Source: Cinnamomum chago
Lineage: Eukaryota; Streptophyta; Magnoliopsida; Laurales; Lauraceae
Direction of reading: 5' to 3'
DNA: 64,000 nt
NCBI GenBank assembly: GCA_038049695.1
Contig: CP142451.1
Location: forward strand, 69,518,001 to 69,582,000
This document shows, piece by piece, positions 12,331 to 26,033 of the stretch (the stretch's first letter is position 1; each line of letters begins with the position of its first letter). Position numbers and translations under genes: made by a program. The notes under the pieces were generated by a model that did not search any database, was not told the origin of the DNA, and worked only from the letters and a program-made list of their open reading frames with translations.

Positions 12331-13860
12331 CTAAGGAGATGCTCCCTTCGGTGCTGCTTGGATCCAAGGTGGAAACGGTTGTCTCTCCATCTGACGAGGA
12401 AGTCTTAGGTGAGGAGCTGTACACAGCACGCAGACGTTCTAGAGCTCCTACTCTAGAACAGAAGCTGAGCTCGTCTCAGAGAAAGAAGGTAGGCTGTTGG
12501 AGACGTGATCAAGTTAGAATTGGAACAAAAGTAGGCGTCCGCTTTGGTCGGCAGGATGGACTCTTCCCCACTCTCTCCCATCTTCTCCTCCAAATCCTTC
12601 TTCTGCGAAGAGAAAGGGGCAGATGACCTAAACTATTCGAGATTAATTTTTGCTTTCTCGAAAGGCATATATGGGTAGTTAGCGTGCCAACTAACAGCCT
12701 CCACATACGAAATGGGCCCACTAAGTAAGTTGGCCTCTTGGCCTTGGGCAGGGCCTATAGAGCTTAGATCCTTATTGCGGGCCCAATATTTCTCTTGGCT
12801 TAATTTACGAAAAGCCTGCTCATATCCAGCCGGACAGACTTTAAATTTTAAAAGATCTCTGCCGACGTCATCGTCTCCAACCTTTGTGACCACAGTTGTT
12901 ACCTATTGTTTCTACCTCCACTTTTACACAGTAGAGTAGATCGTCTATCCATAGAGGAAAGGACGGCAGCTTCCGGGACTCCTCTAAAAGAACCTTGACT
13001 CTTCCATGGGATAAGACTTCCATAGCATAAGTTTTTTTATCCACTTCCACAGTGCGGCCCAAACAATCACCAACAAGATGGAAAACTCCTTCACTCCACA
13101 CTTGTAAAAGGACTCCCGTCACCTTCAACCAACGAGGACTGGGCGGTCCCCCTATGATCTCCATCCACCTATCTATAGCATAGAAAGGGGTCGAATGAAG
13201 AATCTAAGCATAGGTTAAGACCTTTACAACCTCCTGATCTGTTTGAAACTGCATTAGGATAGCATCCTTGCCTAGCAGTTTTGTCCTCCTTGGTTTCTTT
13301 CCACAATGAAACTCCAGCCAAGAACAGATTTTCCCCAACATGAGGATCTTTCAAGAAATCTACTAGGCTGTACCGAAAAGCCTTCTTACCTTTCTCTACC
13401 ACCCAAGGGGCAACCCTAATCACTTTTTTGGACCCTTCTTGGATGATACAACCTTCTGTAAGTGAATGAGGTAATGAATGATCTTGGATATTCTCTTTAG
13501 TATTAGCAACACTAACTGGGGGTTCTCTTTTATCCCACAGTTTTTATAGGATTTCTACTCAGATCTGGCAAAGCTTACACGAATCTCCCTCCCCCCAACC
13601 CCCAATGATCCATCTCGGGCCAAGTCGATTGCTCTAGCAGCTTCCTTTTCTGATCTGAAACGGACAAGGGCAAAACCTCTGTTCTTCCTTTTCTAATCGC
13701 ATTCTAGTTCTGCTTTGAAAATCCCATCAGGCAGATTAGAGACAAATAGCGAGATAGAACCATTTCTCAGAGCCTGAATGCGATCTTGAACCTTAGATGG
13801 GCAGTTTCTCCTTTCCTCATCTTTGCAAAGAATAAGAAGTCAATTTTCTAGATGTATGTA
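12330..13860 (-). mobile_element. LINE ORF1 region (RRM plus DUF4283-like)
   Basis: The minus strand at about 13840-13570 encodes an RRM: SLFVSNLPDG, then GFALVRFRSEKEAARA and VGGREIRVSFA, which look like RNP2 and RNP1. Downstream (13423-12633) are segments such as WLKVTGVLLQVWSEGVF and GRVKVLLE, like the DUF4283 and zinc-knuckle part of plant LINE ORF1 proteins. Stops and frame changes are present. The orientation matches the LINE ORF2 at 2.4-7.8 kb, and the region between them is a gypsy fragment, so this is probably the ORF1 of that same LINE. Confidence 0.65.
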
Positions 13861-13899
13861 CTTACTATACCTGTTGAATGAAAAAAAAAAATTCCGCAA

Positions 13900-16560
13900 C
13901 CATTTCTTCTAAACAGTAGGCGTAGTTTCTTTAAGGACCATGAAAGCTTCAAGACCCTTCTCGGGACCTACTTCCTCCACTTCCTTTGTGTCATTACCCT
14001 TCGGATCATCTGAAGAATCTTTCACATCACCTGCACCATCAATGGGGTGTATGCATTTTGGACATTCCATTGCACGATGCCCCAATTGTTTACAATGAAA
14101 GAAGGTGATCCCATTATGACCTTCAAGGTTGCAAAAACCCTTTTCCGAAGAACCACTTGGTTTAGAATCTTATAAGGTCTTTTGTAAAGCCCTTTTAGAT
14201 GCACTAAATTTTCAGGCTTGATAATTTGCAATATCCTCGGCCTTGACAGCATGTTAAATGATCTCATCAACATTATCAAAACTCTTGAATGCAAGCGTAG
14301 TAGAAGGTACATTTTCCATTTGTCACAAAAATTTTAAAGTGTTATTTGATCCCAGTTCCACACATTCTTACATATCACCTTCATTTGCTAAGAATATAGA
14401 TGAATATGCTTCAGGTCTACCATTCAAAAAAAATTACGATTCAAATCTAGATTACATCTTAATAGTAACAAGCCCCATAGGGAAGAAAGTAATATGTGGC
14501 ACCTATTACCCAAACTATTTAGTGAAAATATGAGAATTTTCGATAGCAACAGTCCACATATTATTAGACATGAACAATTTTGATGTTTGGGTATGGATTA
14601 GTTAGTGAGGTATCATGAGATTATAGTGGATGAAGGTTATTGCGATATCAGATTTGAATAGGATCAAAAGAAAATTTCAACACATGTTATTTTCGAATTA
14701 AAGGCAGAACTCCTTATAAAAAGTGAGTGTGAAGGATATATATATATATAGCCTTTATCACAGTAGATAAAGAGTCCAAAGCTGTGTAGGAGATTCCTAT
14801 GGTATGTGAATTTCAAGATTTCCTTTTCCCCGGAAGAAATTCCGAGATTACCTCATATTAAAGAGATGGGTTTCACAATAGAACCAAGGGCGGACCCAGA
14901 AATTCTTCCTTGGGGGGCCCGCTATGTAGAAAATAATTCTTAGGGGTGGGGCACATATGAAAATTTTATGTAGTTTTCAAGATATATATATAGGGGCTTT
15001 TTTGAAAATTTTGGAGGGGCCATATGTAAAAAATTATGAAACTCTCTAAACATTCAAGGGGTTTTCAGAAATTTTGACGAAGCAAGGCAAGGCTGGTGAG
15101 GGATTGACCCACAACTTCTAACCCACAACTTCTAATGTGCACGATGTAAGGAGTTCCCATGGACTGGCATAGTTCTATCACCAATTTGTGAGAAACTTCA
15201 GTTATATTGTTTCACCTATCACTAACTACATCAAGAAAGGGACTTTTATATTGACCAGAGAAACCGATAAGAGCTTCCAATTAATTAAGAAGAAGTTGAT
15301 TGAACCTCCAATCTTAGCCTTACCTGAATTTGATAACGTATTTCAAGTAGATTGTGATGCATCTCAAAATGGCATAGCTGGAGTATTAAGTCAAGAGAAC
15401 CGACCTATAACGTTCTACAATGAGAACTTGAATGGGTCGAGAATCAAATATTCTACCTATGAGAGAGTTTTACGCTATTATTCATGCTCTTAGGCATTGG
15501 TGCCATTATTTGATTCAACGGGAGTTTATCTTATTTTCAAACCATAATCAAGGTCATCCATGGTCAACACAAGCTGATTCCTAGACATGTTAAGTGGGTC
15601 TCATTTTCATAGGAGTACACATTCACTATAAAGCATAAAGTAGGAACACAAAACAAGGTGGCTGATGCACTAAGCCGCAAAACTTTTCTTGCTACCTCAA
15701 AGGTGAAAGTGGTTGGATTTGATCTCTTCCACGAGATGTATGTTGATGAAGCGGATTTTACGCAGATGTGGAAGATAGTTCAAATAGTTCACATGGTGAC
15801 TATATGTTACATGACAACTTTCTCTTTTGAGGTTCGCAGCTTTTTCTACCTAATTGTTCTCTACGAGATCACATTATCATGGGGTTACATGCCAACGGAC
15901 TAGCACATCATTTTGAGAGATACAAAACCATTGCTATGGTAGAGGAAAGTTATTATTGGCCTAAGTTGCAACATGATGTGGCGAAATATGTGGAGTGATG
16001 CAGAACTTGTAAGATGGCTAAAGGGCAAGCAAAAAATATAGGTTTCTACACACCTCTTTCCATTCCAAAAGCACCCTGGGAAGATGTCAGCGACTCAACA
16101 TGTACTTGATATTGGGTATTCCGCACACTCAATGAGGTATGGATTCTATCTTTATGATTGTTGACAGGTTTTCCTAGATGAGCCATTTTATTCCCTACCA
16201 CAAAACTTCCGATGCTACATACATTGTAAATCTGTATTTTCGGGAAGTTCTTCAATTGCATGGCATTCCTAAGACAATCACCTCTAATCGAGATACAAAA
16301 TTCATGAGTCACTTTTGGCACACCTTATGGAGGAAATTAGGGACAGGTATACTCTCCAGCAGTGCTTATCATCCTCAAACCGATGGACAAATAGAAGTTG
16401 TTAATCAGAGCCTTGGCAATCTCTTGCAAAGTTTGATGAAAGGCAAGCCAAAGCAATGGGATATGATGCTTCCACATGTTGGGTTCACCTACAACAGCTC
16501 ACACAACATATCTACTCAAAGGAGTCCCTTTGAGATGGTCTATAAATACATGTATTGGAT
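13900..16560 (+). mobile_element. Decayed chromovirus-type Ty3/gypsy element
   Basis: Parts in order on the plus strand: zinc-knuckle remnant (about 14045-14080; HFGHSIARC), retropepsin (14258-14533; LFDPSSTHSYIS), a small piece of the protease-RT linker (about 14820-14880), RNase H (15188-15500; DCDASQNGIAGVLSQ), VADALSRK (15658), then the integrase core (16178-16550; YHPQTDGQIEVVNQSL). Most of the reverse transcriptase is missing, its place taken by about 250 bp of unrelated sequence. It is heavily broken and old. LTRs could not be delimited. Confidence 0.8.
14881..15140. repeat. Short noncoding insertion inside the chromovirus
   Basis: Sequence beginning ccaagggcggacccagaaat and rich in G runs replaces the RT region. 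The phrase acccacaacttcta occurs twice in tandem at about 15108-15135. It resembles the debris of a nonautonomous element, but no terminal inverted repeats could be defined. Confidence 0.35.
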
Positions 16561-17074
16561 CTTGTACCTATCCAACGGGCGGATTGTGCTTCCGTTTGAT
16601 GCGTCAAGGAAGCATAGAAATTGGGAAAACACAAGGGAAAAATGGAATCGACTGGGGATATGGTCTAATGCGACGATTTTCGTCATTTTCAACAAAGAGG
16701 CAAGTAAACAATCTTATAACTATTGTTCATACATGAGTTTCTATTTGATTCTGATTTACACACCTAATTTAAGACTTGAAAGCCAATTCTACTATGTATA
16801 TATGTGTGTAAAGCATGGAACCTTAAGATCTCATGAAATATGGGTTGTAAGCAATAAATATACCACAAAGGGGATGAAATCCCATTGGCCAATGCACTAT
16901 GGGCTTGCACCTCACTAGCCAAATATGGGTTACATCACAATCGGGTTCAATTAACCCATATTCATGAGGGCGCATTGGATTATGCTTATAAATTCACAAG
17001 TTTACATAATAATGATGACTCTAGTTTCTATATTGTTATACATGTTCTCAGATGATGTTTATGAGGGTTTTTAA
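16561..17074. other. Noncoding stretch up to the next LTR
   Basis: I see no gene. It may be the 3' untranslated or LTR part of the chromovirus, which would resume at 26438 on the far side of the nested insertion. Confidence 0.4.
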
Positions 17075-17446
17075 TGCAGGACAGCCCGTGACCCATTGGG
17101 CTGACCAATCCTTTGGGCCCAATCAGTCTAGTCCATAGGCCCATTAATTTAATTTTCTTTATTTACTTAATTATTTGGAGTTTGTTGAGTTATGCAAGTA
17201 CGGTCCATAGTTTTTATTTAAGTATTTTAAACTTGACCATTAACTGTTTCTACCGTAGAGATTAGTTTTAGGATTTTTCTTTTACCTATATAAGTGAAGC
17301 AATGCCTCAATGGCTTCTGACTTTGATGAATGAAAGAAAATTTTGAGTGCTTTGTGCTCTCTTTTCACTTTCCTACGAAAGGTATGGCGTGAGGCCTATT
17401 CAACTCAAGCGTGAGGTCTGAACCTATCCCCCATCGCCCATCTTCA
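17075..17446 (+). repeat. Left LTR
   Basis: It is colinear with 26034-26437 and ends in CATCTTCA. A TATA-like ctatataag lies at about 17285-17293, and a tail phrase gcgtgaggcctatt is shared with the right copy. Confidence 0.75.
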
Positions 17447-18765
17447 TCCCATGCCCGCCCCGCATCGATCCGCCGTCCGCATTCCGCATCATTTGGTATC
17501 AGAGCTGAAGATCGATTCATCTAGATTTGAGATTCGACATTCCAACAACCCTGCTGAAACACCATCATCACCATATCAGCAGCACCAATAATCCCCAAAT
17601 CCATGCACAACATCATGGTCGAATCCCATTACTACCAAACCCAATGTGTCCAAACTCCAAACCCCATCCAAGCCCTAAACCCAATCTGCCCGAATTTCCA
17701 CGACCCATCCCAGACACAATCAAATACTAAAACCCAGTCTGAAACCCATCCTCTCTTCAACCCTAAACCCAGTCCGAAACCCAAAACCCCAATCTCCCGG
17801 ACCACACCCCACCTAATTGAACACAAATTCCCTTCACACAAAAAATAAAAAAAAATAAGGAAAGAGAAGATCCACAAAAGAAACAAAAAACGAAAAAAAA
17901 GAGATCGAGAAAGGAGAAGAGAAACAAGCAGAAAGCGTACCTAGCACCTCCCCAATCCACCATCGCAGTCATCTCCAGAGACCATCGATCCAACATCTCC
18001 GCCACTGGTCTCCGCAAGCAACAGCACCACCACCAGCCATCGCATCACCTTCGTCGACATCAGTTGCCTTCATCATCGTCAACAGAGACCAAACAGAGCA
18101 GTCGCAGCAACTCTTCTCCATTGCAGTCTCCATCTTCATCTTCAACAGCACCGAGAGAGTCACCACCATTCAAGTCCCTCGTCGCTATCAGTAACCTAGG
18201 CAAGCACCACCGTCGGCTGCAAAGATCAACCTAGCAACAACCTCTCTCTTCTCTCGCTGAAGAGCAGTCACAGCAACTCTTCTCCATTGCAATCTCCATC
18301 TTCATCTTCATCAGCACCGAGAGAGTCACCGCCATTCATGTCCCTCGTCGCTATCATTAACCTAGGCAAGCACCACCGTCGGCTACAAAGATCAACCCAA
18401 CAACAACCTCTCTCTTCTCGCTGAAGATTGCTAAGAAGAAGCGCATCACCAAATAAGGCAATACACACACAGAGAGAAGAGCCTCTTCCCCTTCACACGT
18501 GCATCACTGTTGTGATGTGACAAGCCCAGCAGTGGGCATGATTTTGGATCAAGCTCAAGTCCGGAAAAAAAAATGTGTTGAGCCCAACCTGACAACTACA
18601 ACAGCCAGCATCACTGTCATCATCCAAGTCGAGGCCTACTTTGATCAAATCAAATGATTCAAATTTGGTTTGCTGATATCCTAATCATTACGATCAACAA
18701 TTTGTCTTCGCCTGTGAACTCCGGACACACCAGATATACGCAGAAGGTCAGTTCATAATTTTTCA
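17447..18765 (+). other. Leader region of the gypsy-like element
   Basis: This holds the primer site (17494-17505) and a long, C-rich, low-complexity leader. A duplicated block is present: agcagtcgcagcaactcttctcc near 18097 recurs as agcagtcacagcaactcttctcc near 18265, each followed by nearly the same sequence for about 100 bp. No protein gene is credible here. Confidence 0.5.
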
Positions 18766-19135
18766 TTGCGCATCCAAATCAATATGAAGTTGCAAACAAG
18801 TGAATTCGACAATGCACTTCAAAGAATTAGATATAAGTTTTTCTATGGAAAATGGTATGAAGAGAATGAAGTCTACTTTGACCAGTTCCTTAATTTGAAA
18901 CAAGGAGATTTAACCATTGAAAAATATTCTTATCAATTTTCAAGGCTGCATGAATTATGTAGATAAATGAGAGTGAGATACATGATTTGAACAGTTTTAT
19001 TAGAGGTTTGAGACCAGATATATTGGAGAGTATGGAAGATAGCAAGACCATTCATGAAGCATATTCGGAAGCAGCCTGTGTTGACCACATGATTAAATAG
19101 TCTCATTGAAAATCAAAGCCTCCACAAACAATAGA
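18766..19135 (+). pseudogene. gag remnant of the gypsy-like element
   Basis: RIRYKFFYGKWYEENEVYFDQFLNLKQGDLTIEKYSYQFSRLHELC matches the helical gag pattern (xxFYGxx, LxQGxxTVxEYxxxF) of plant Ty3/gypsy elements, split here across 18824-18963. It is a fossil, cut on its right by the copia insertion. Confidence 0.65.
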
Positions 19136-19153
19136 AGCACATGGTGTGGCATG

Positions 19154-22100
19154 TTTCATTGTGAGAGATGGAAACAGAACACAAAGTATGCTAAATGCAG
19201 TGCCCATGAGGGTCGACTGTTCTCATATTATATAGGGGTTGAATGCCCTAATTACATGCAATTATCAGTATCACGTCTTATCTAGATCCTAAAGTATAGT
19301 TTTACAAACTAAGTATGTACAGTTATCTTTGACTAAGTAAAAGATAATGACTCCCCCCCCCCCCAAATTGATGCTGGAGAGTCATAGAACAGCAATTTGG
19401 AGACGAGAAATTGATGTCGAGGCCGAGGAAGTCCCTTTGTGAAGATAACTGAAACTCTGTAGGGATATGAGGTAGGCTAATGACATCCCGCTTATATTCA
19501 TCCCGAATAAAGTGGCAGTCAACTTCGATATGTTTGGTGCATTCATGGAAGATGGGATTTTCGGTGATTCAGATAGCCCCAGTATTGTCAGCATGCAATG
19601 AAGTAGGAGAGGTTTGAGTGAACCCAAGTTCGGAAAGAAGTCCCCATAGCCATAAGATCTCAAAACAAGCAGAAGACATTGCCCTATATTCATCTTCCGT
19701 GGAAGATCTGGACACACATTCTTGTTTCTTGCATTTCCAAGAAATGAGTGAATTTCCAAGGTACATGCACCAAACGAGTAGTAGAACGACGTGTCTTGAC
19801 AGTCTGCCCAGTCAGCATCCGCATAAGCGGTCAGATGAAGAGGATTATCATTTAGATAATATAAACCATGAGGGACAGTACTCAGCAGATAGCGGATAAT
19901 GCGCTTCACAGTTGTCAAATGAAGATGTCAATGAGCGGTCATGAACTGGCTCACAAGATTAACAGCATAAGATATGTCAGGTTTAGTGATGGTGAGATAG
20001 ACAAGACTTCCCACCAAGTGCCGGTAGGTATTAGGATCAGGAAGATCGCCATCATCTTTACTCAGCTTGAGATTTACCTCTACGGGTGTATCAACAGGCG
20101 AAGAATCATGGAGGTCAGCCAACTCAATAAGGTCTAATGTGTATTTGTGTTGATTAACAAATAGACCTTTGGGAGATTGATGCACCTCTGAGATCAAAAA
20201 ATAATGCAAAGGGCCCAAATCCCTCATATAGAAGTAATTCCTGAGGGAATCTTGGAGAGATTTGATCATACCATCATCCGTGCTGGTGATAATATTATCG
20301 TCAACATATACCAAAAGCATAGTAACCCCAGTGGATGTGTGGCATAAAAAGAGAGATGGATCATAAGAGCTCTGAGTAAAGCCACTTTCGCATAAGCGAC
20401 CCTTGAAGGTTCTGAACCATGCTCGAGGAGCTTGCTTTAGACAATAAAGCGATTTTCGCAATCGACGGACACACCTCTTGGAGGGAGAGGAGATGCCTTG
20501 TGGTATACGCATTTAGATTTTTTCGTGCAGATCCTTATGGAGAAATGCATTTTTGACATCCATTTGGTATAATGGCCAAGATTTAGATGCAACAATGGCG
20601 AGTAGTAACCGATGTCATTTTTGTCACAGGTGCAAACGTTTCCTCGTAGTCAATGTCATACTCCTGTCTGTTTCCGAGTGCCACAAGTCCAGCTTTGTGT
20701 CTATCCAACGACCCATCAGATTTAAGTTCGTTCGAGTAGATCCATTTGCAACCAATGGGTTTAACTGCTAAAGGACACTCCACAATATCCCAGGTGTGAT
20801 TCTGATCCAATGCATCCAATTCCACCTTCATGGCCTAGTTCCAGCAATCTTGTTGTACATCCTGCAAATAAGAACTTGGGATAGAGACAGAAGATAGGGT
20901 GGTCATCAAAGAAGTATGGGTAAATCCATACCGCTCAGGCAGTCTAGAATTTCTGGTGGAGCAACACAAGGCATGAGTAGGCGTGGAACCATTTGCCGGT
21001 GGAGGATCAGGAGGACGGCCATCTGCAGTGGTAGGTTTTTCCCGTCGGTGATATACAAAAGCAGGATTAAACCGAGTAATAGTTGTTTAATCCGAAAAAC
21101 CGAGTAAGAGAGTTGGTGAAGATGGATGAGGACAGTCTATGTGAGTTTGGAAGAAATATTGATTTTCAAAGAAAATAACATTTCGAGAAACCCTGATACG
21201 ACGACCAATGGGATCATAACAAACAAAACCTCTTTGATTAGTGGCAAAACCCAAAAAGGCACACATGTGAGATTGCGCTGTTGGTTTCGTTCTTTTTGTG
21301 GGGGGTAAATGAACGAAGCAAACACAGCCAAAGGTATGGAGGTGATCAAACACAAGATGATGACCAAACAGTTTAAAATGAGGCGTGAAATGAGCAATGG
21401 TAGGGGAGGGAAGGCGGTTTATGAGATAGACAGTTGTAGTGAGAGCTTCAGTCTAGAAACGAGGGGGAACGGATGATTCAATCAGAAGAGTTCTAGTTAC
21501 ATTAAGAAGATGTCCGTTTTTCCGTTCCGCGACTCCATTTTGTTGTGGAGTATACGGACAGGTACGTTGAGAAATGATTCCTTTATTGTTTAGGAAAGAT
21601 TGAAAATCCTTGGAAACATACTCCCCCCCGAGTCTGAGCGCAAAGTTTTAATGGATTTGGAGAATTGGTTTTCAACATAGTTAACAAAAAATTTAAATGC
21701 ATTAAGAACATCAGACTTCAAATGTAATAAATAAATCCAAGTAAATCTGCTGTAGTCATCAATGAATGTTACAAAGTACTTGAAATGACTATGGGAAAGG
21801 GTCGGAGCAATACCCCAAACATCACTGTGAATCAAGTCGAAACATGCAATGCTCCGTGTTTTGGAGTGTGGAAAAGGTAAAGTTTTACTCTTTCCTAATT
21901 TACAAGCATCACATTCAAAAGAAGCAAAGTCAATAGGTTTATTTAATAATCTAGATTGAAATAAAGTAGACAATGTAGACTGTAGAGGCATTCTGATGAC
22001 CAAGTCTATTATGCCACAATCGAGAATTATTCTGAATAAAAAAACAAAATAACTGATGTAAAGTTTTATTCGAAATAACTGAAGACATTGGTAAGGAAAA

Positions 22101-24512
22101 AAGTCTTCCACGCTTAGGCCCCCTTGTGATCACTTCCCCCGACTCCTGGTCCTGCACAACACATCCAGAAGAAGAAAATGAGACATTGTAATTATTTTCA
22201 ACAAATTGACCCACAGAAACCAAATTAGTAGCAAGATGAGGAGAAACAAAAACATTGGTTAATGGTAAGGGGCCAAGGGTATCACCAACAGAGGTGATGG
22301 GAAGATGATCACTGTTGGCAGCTTGAACATTGAGATGAGCAGTGTAAGGAACAACATTTTGTAATTTTATGGGTGAAGATGCCATATGGTTACTTGCACC
22401 AGAATCTAAGTACCATGTATTGGTAAGAGAGGAATCAGTACCTGCAATGTTCATGGATGTCAAGGCAATGATGATCATTTGGTTTACCATCTTAGGGGTG
22501 AGAGGAGCTGGGGACGCAGATTGTGATGAGGAACCAGGCTGTGAGGATGACTCATACTGCAGAGTACCACTGAAGTAAGAGGATGCATATTGTGGAGTGG
22601 TCACTGTGTAAGCAGGAGCTGGCGGCACTGTGTAAGTACCAGGAGCTAACTGCACATAGTTGCAAGAAGTAGAATTGTGAGCCTTCTTTCGACATTCGTC
22701 AATAACATGACCAGTGGCCTTACAATATCTGTAAATTTTCGCCTTGCATTGATTTGCATAGTAACCATATTTTTTGCAGGTATGGCATTGAACTTTACTG
22801 ATGTCCCGGGGAGGTTGTCTGGTTGTAGCAACATAGGCAAACGGAGCCTCAACAGATCGTTGTTATTCCAGAGTAGTTTTAGTAGCCAAACGTTTTTCTT
22901 CCCGCAAAAGTTCCTTAAGGCAATCATCCAAGCTAGGAAGAGTAGCCATGCTCATCAAGTTCGATCTAACTGTCTCAAACTCCAGACGAAGTTTCATGAG
23001 AAGCTGATCCCGATGACTACTTTGCTGTAATGGAAGTAATTCCGGTAGAAGCGTTGCAGACACCGTGGCAAACTTAATCTCATCATATTCGGACCACAGT
23101 CTGCGGAAGCCATTGTAATATTCCTGAATATACTAGATGCCTTGAGTGAATTGAGAAATTTCAAGTTCCAATTGAAACTGGCGAGCAGCATTGCCTTGTA
23201 GATAAATCTTCACATTTCACGGGCATTTTTGCAAGGTTTTAGGTTGAGGATAAAATGTGATTCAACAGGGCCCAGCAATCAGGTTTTGATTTTAGCATCC
23301 TTCGTCTTCCAAGCTAAAATATTTTTATCGTCTTCCTCAAGTTGAGGTTCAAATCCATCAATATGCCCCCAGAGTTCTTTTCCCTCCAAGTAAATTTGAA
23401 ATTGGAAGGCCCATGAGGTATAATTTGTTCCATCAAAGCGAACCAGGGCAATCTCATATTTTTCCATTACTAAAGACTAGTAGGAAGCACACACAAATCA
23501 TTCTGCCGAAGATACTGTCAAGGAAGACAGGGTGCTAATCCTCTATGTTTGGAGAAAACCAAGTTTTAAAATAGTGGAAATTGAGCTGCAGTACTGTTGC
23601 AGTCCAATCGTAGACAGATCAGACCACAGTCAAAATTGTACTAACACAATCAGGAGGTGTCACAGCAGACAGCAACCAGCAGCCAGGAACGGACGTGAGA
23701 AGATGTCCAAACCAGTTCCTAGAAGCCACAGGCTAAAGAGATTACAAAAGTAGTGCACAGAAAAGAGGTCCAAAACAGTTCCCAGAAGAACAGAATAAAC
23801 AGTGCGCAAAAACAAGTCACAGGCTGACACAGACGACCCTATCGTCACTGTGTAGATCTGCACGTGGGCCCCACCAAGCGATCTATTGATAGATCTGAGG
23901 ATGGGGATGGTTCACAGCAAATTTCCGCAACTATTGGAAGAGGTCTCAGGTAGAACGAATCCAAATCCAAACTTTTGGGTGGCTGAGATGAAAAGAAATG
24001 GACAAAACTGATTTTCTACAAAAAATGGTGGATGGCCTACCTCTGATGATCCATAAATCTTAAGAAAATCTTCATAAATATGTATAAATCCAGGAGACCA
24101 ATATGGGCTGCTTCCGCTGAGTAGCAGATGATGATTGCAGGTGGGCCACATCTGATCTGAAACAATCAGGGATGATCAAAGACGATCAGGCTAGAGATAT
24201 GATCTCTAAAGGGCTTCCAGATCTTGGAAGATGACTAGGAGAGTCCACAATTCCTTGGATCTTGAAGAATAAAATTAGTTGAAGCACTAATTTTTGACTT
24301 GGTTCTGATACCATTTCATTGTGAGAGATGGAAACAGAACACAAAGTATGCTGAATGCAGTGCCCATGAGGGTCGACTGTTCTCATATTATATAGGGGCT
24401 GAATGCCCTGATTACATGCAATTATCAGCATCTCATCTTATCTAGATCCCAAAATATAGCTTTACAAACTATGTATGTACAGTTGTCTTCGACTAAGTAA
24501 AAGATAATGACT
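19154..24512 (-). mobile_element. Ty1/copia element with both LTRs, nested
   Basis: Two 199-bp LTRs, 19154-19352 and 24314-24512, flank a minus-strand copia body. From the 5' side (high coordinates) it has a primer site complementary to tRNA-Met (24303-24313), gag (about 23467-22640, with a CCHC knuckle near 22800), the GAG-pre-integrase box (LWHNRLGHQNAST, about 22015), integrase (21900-21300), reverse transcriptase (20831-19928; LLVYVDDN) and RNase H (to about 19570). A purine tract (G12, 19353-19364 on the minus strand) precedes the 3' LTR. I count about 12 differences between the LTRs (about 6%), suggesting an insertion a few million years old. It is broken in several places. The LTR ends are not the canonical TG/CA and no target duplication is evident. 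Confidence 0.88.
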
Positions 24513-24660
24513 GGGCCCAAAATGGGCCTGGGCTTGGATTGACAGCATGACCCATGGCTGTAAATATCAAAGAGGACATTGAAATACAAGAAAAGGAACT
24601 GGAAGAAAAAGGGACTGCAACAAGTACAAGAAGCAAAGGAAAAGAAAAAACAAGTCATTT

Positions 24661-25742
24661 AGGCCTGTTTGGCATCGTTCCCATCTTGTTCGCCATTTTG
24701 TGCCAAGATCAGGTTGTGCTGAGATAGGGCTATGCTGAAATTGTGCTTTGCAAAACTCGTTTGACAATATATTATTAAACTGCTCTGCTGAGAATATGCT
24801 TTGTGGAACTTGTTTGGTGATATCATAAAAGTTTTGTTCTAATAAAATCTCATTGCAGCATAGATTGATTCGAGACATTATCATAACAACCACAAAAACT
24901 TAGAAATCAATTGATGAATCACATTCACAAACATGACAGTATAACATACAGTGATTCCAACCGGTTCAGCTCCAAATTGGAAAGGAAGCAAGTCATCCAG
25001 TTAAAAACAAGGTCTTAGAGTTCTACAACTCGACTGCATTTCCATCACTCTGCTTATATTTAACTCCACATGCAACATGAAGACAGAGTAGTTTAGCTTA
25101 GAAATAACTTTTGAGAGGATATGCAATCACATGATGTCTGGGAAGAAATTAAGGGCCATGTACAAATAAACATCTGAACAAGCTGAAATCCTAGATCCAG
25201 ATGGCTACTCTAGACCTCACCTCACATCTAACACAGGCAATCAAAAATCAGAAAAAAAAATCGCCTCATTATTTTCTAACATCATCCATCACCTAGTTCT
25301 TACTAACGAATATCATGCAGACTCTTCAACAGAATTGCAGGGATGTGTGGCGTAAGGGGCGCGCGCGCAGAGAGAGAGAGTTGTATCCAGGATTGGTGGG
25401 GTGAGGATGGGGAAGAGAGAGATTTGCAGCAAGGTGGGTCGTGAGAGAGAAATAGAAGAGATAGAGATCCCTGGAGAGAAATGCACGCTATAGAAGATTC
25501 AGAGAGACACGCGGGAGAAGATCTGGAGACGGACGCGTGACGTGATTGTGCCTGTGAGTTGATTCTAAAAGAAACGAAGATCTTTTGTCGAGGATTTCCT
25601 ACACCAGCATGTCAAGATTCTGGAGGATTGTTCCACGGGAGTAAAATTTGGAACACTGGTTAGCGTTACCAAACACGGTTTCCATCATCTTAACTCATGG
25701 GAATGTGGTAACGTCAGGGTGGCATAATGCCAAACAGGGCCT
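24661..25742. mobile_element. TIR element (hAT-like MITE)
   Basis: The left end aggcctgtttggca and right end tgccaaacagggcct form terminal inverted repeats of about 14-15 bp around 1.08 kb of noncoding DNA. The phrase GGCCCTGTTTGG is common at the ends of plant hAT-type MITEs. No 8-bp target duplication could be matched. It lies in the internal part of the gypsy-like element. Confidence 0.55.
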
Positions 25743-26033
25743 TCCCTACATCAATTTCATCTTCGGGATAGACTATCATTTTTAGAAGATGGTGATCCGC
25801 TTATACAGCTGATGCATCCAACGGTCAAATCACACGCCAACGCTGAATTCAGAAATTAGAAGAGGAAACAACTCCAATCTACTTATTGGAGGAGGAAAAG
25901 ACTGTCAAGCTTGGAAGCCATGCAAAGAAAATGACGGTCAAGAAAAAACTCGATTATTTGTACATTGGATTTTTTATCCTGCAAGACGTCTACAGAACTC
26001 GAGGTCAAGTTCTCTCTAAGATGGAAGAGTTGA
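25743..26033. other. 3' internal remnant of the gypsy-like element
   Basis: Purine-rich sequence before the right LTR. The open stretch at 25886-26068 has no recognisable domain. Confidence 0.35.

Noticed and set aside
12339-12626. Plus-strand gene over the LINE ORF1 region
   Set aside because: It overlaps the minus-strand LINE ORF1 region and has no domain of its own.
17527-17848. Proline/histidine-rich proteins in the gypsy-like leader
   Set aside because: C-rich low-complexity leader sequence opens several frames by composition. No domain is present.
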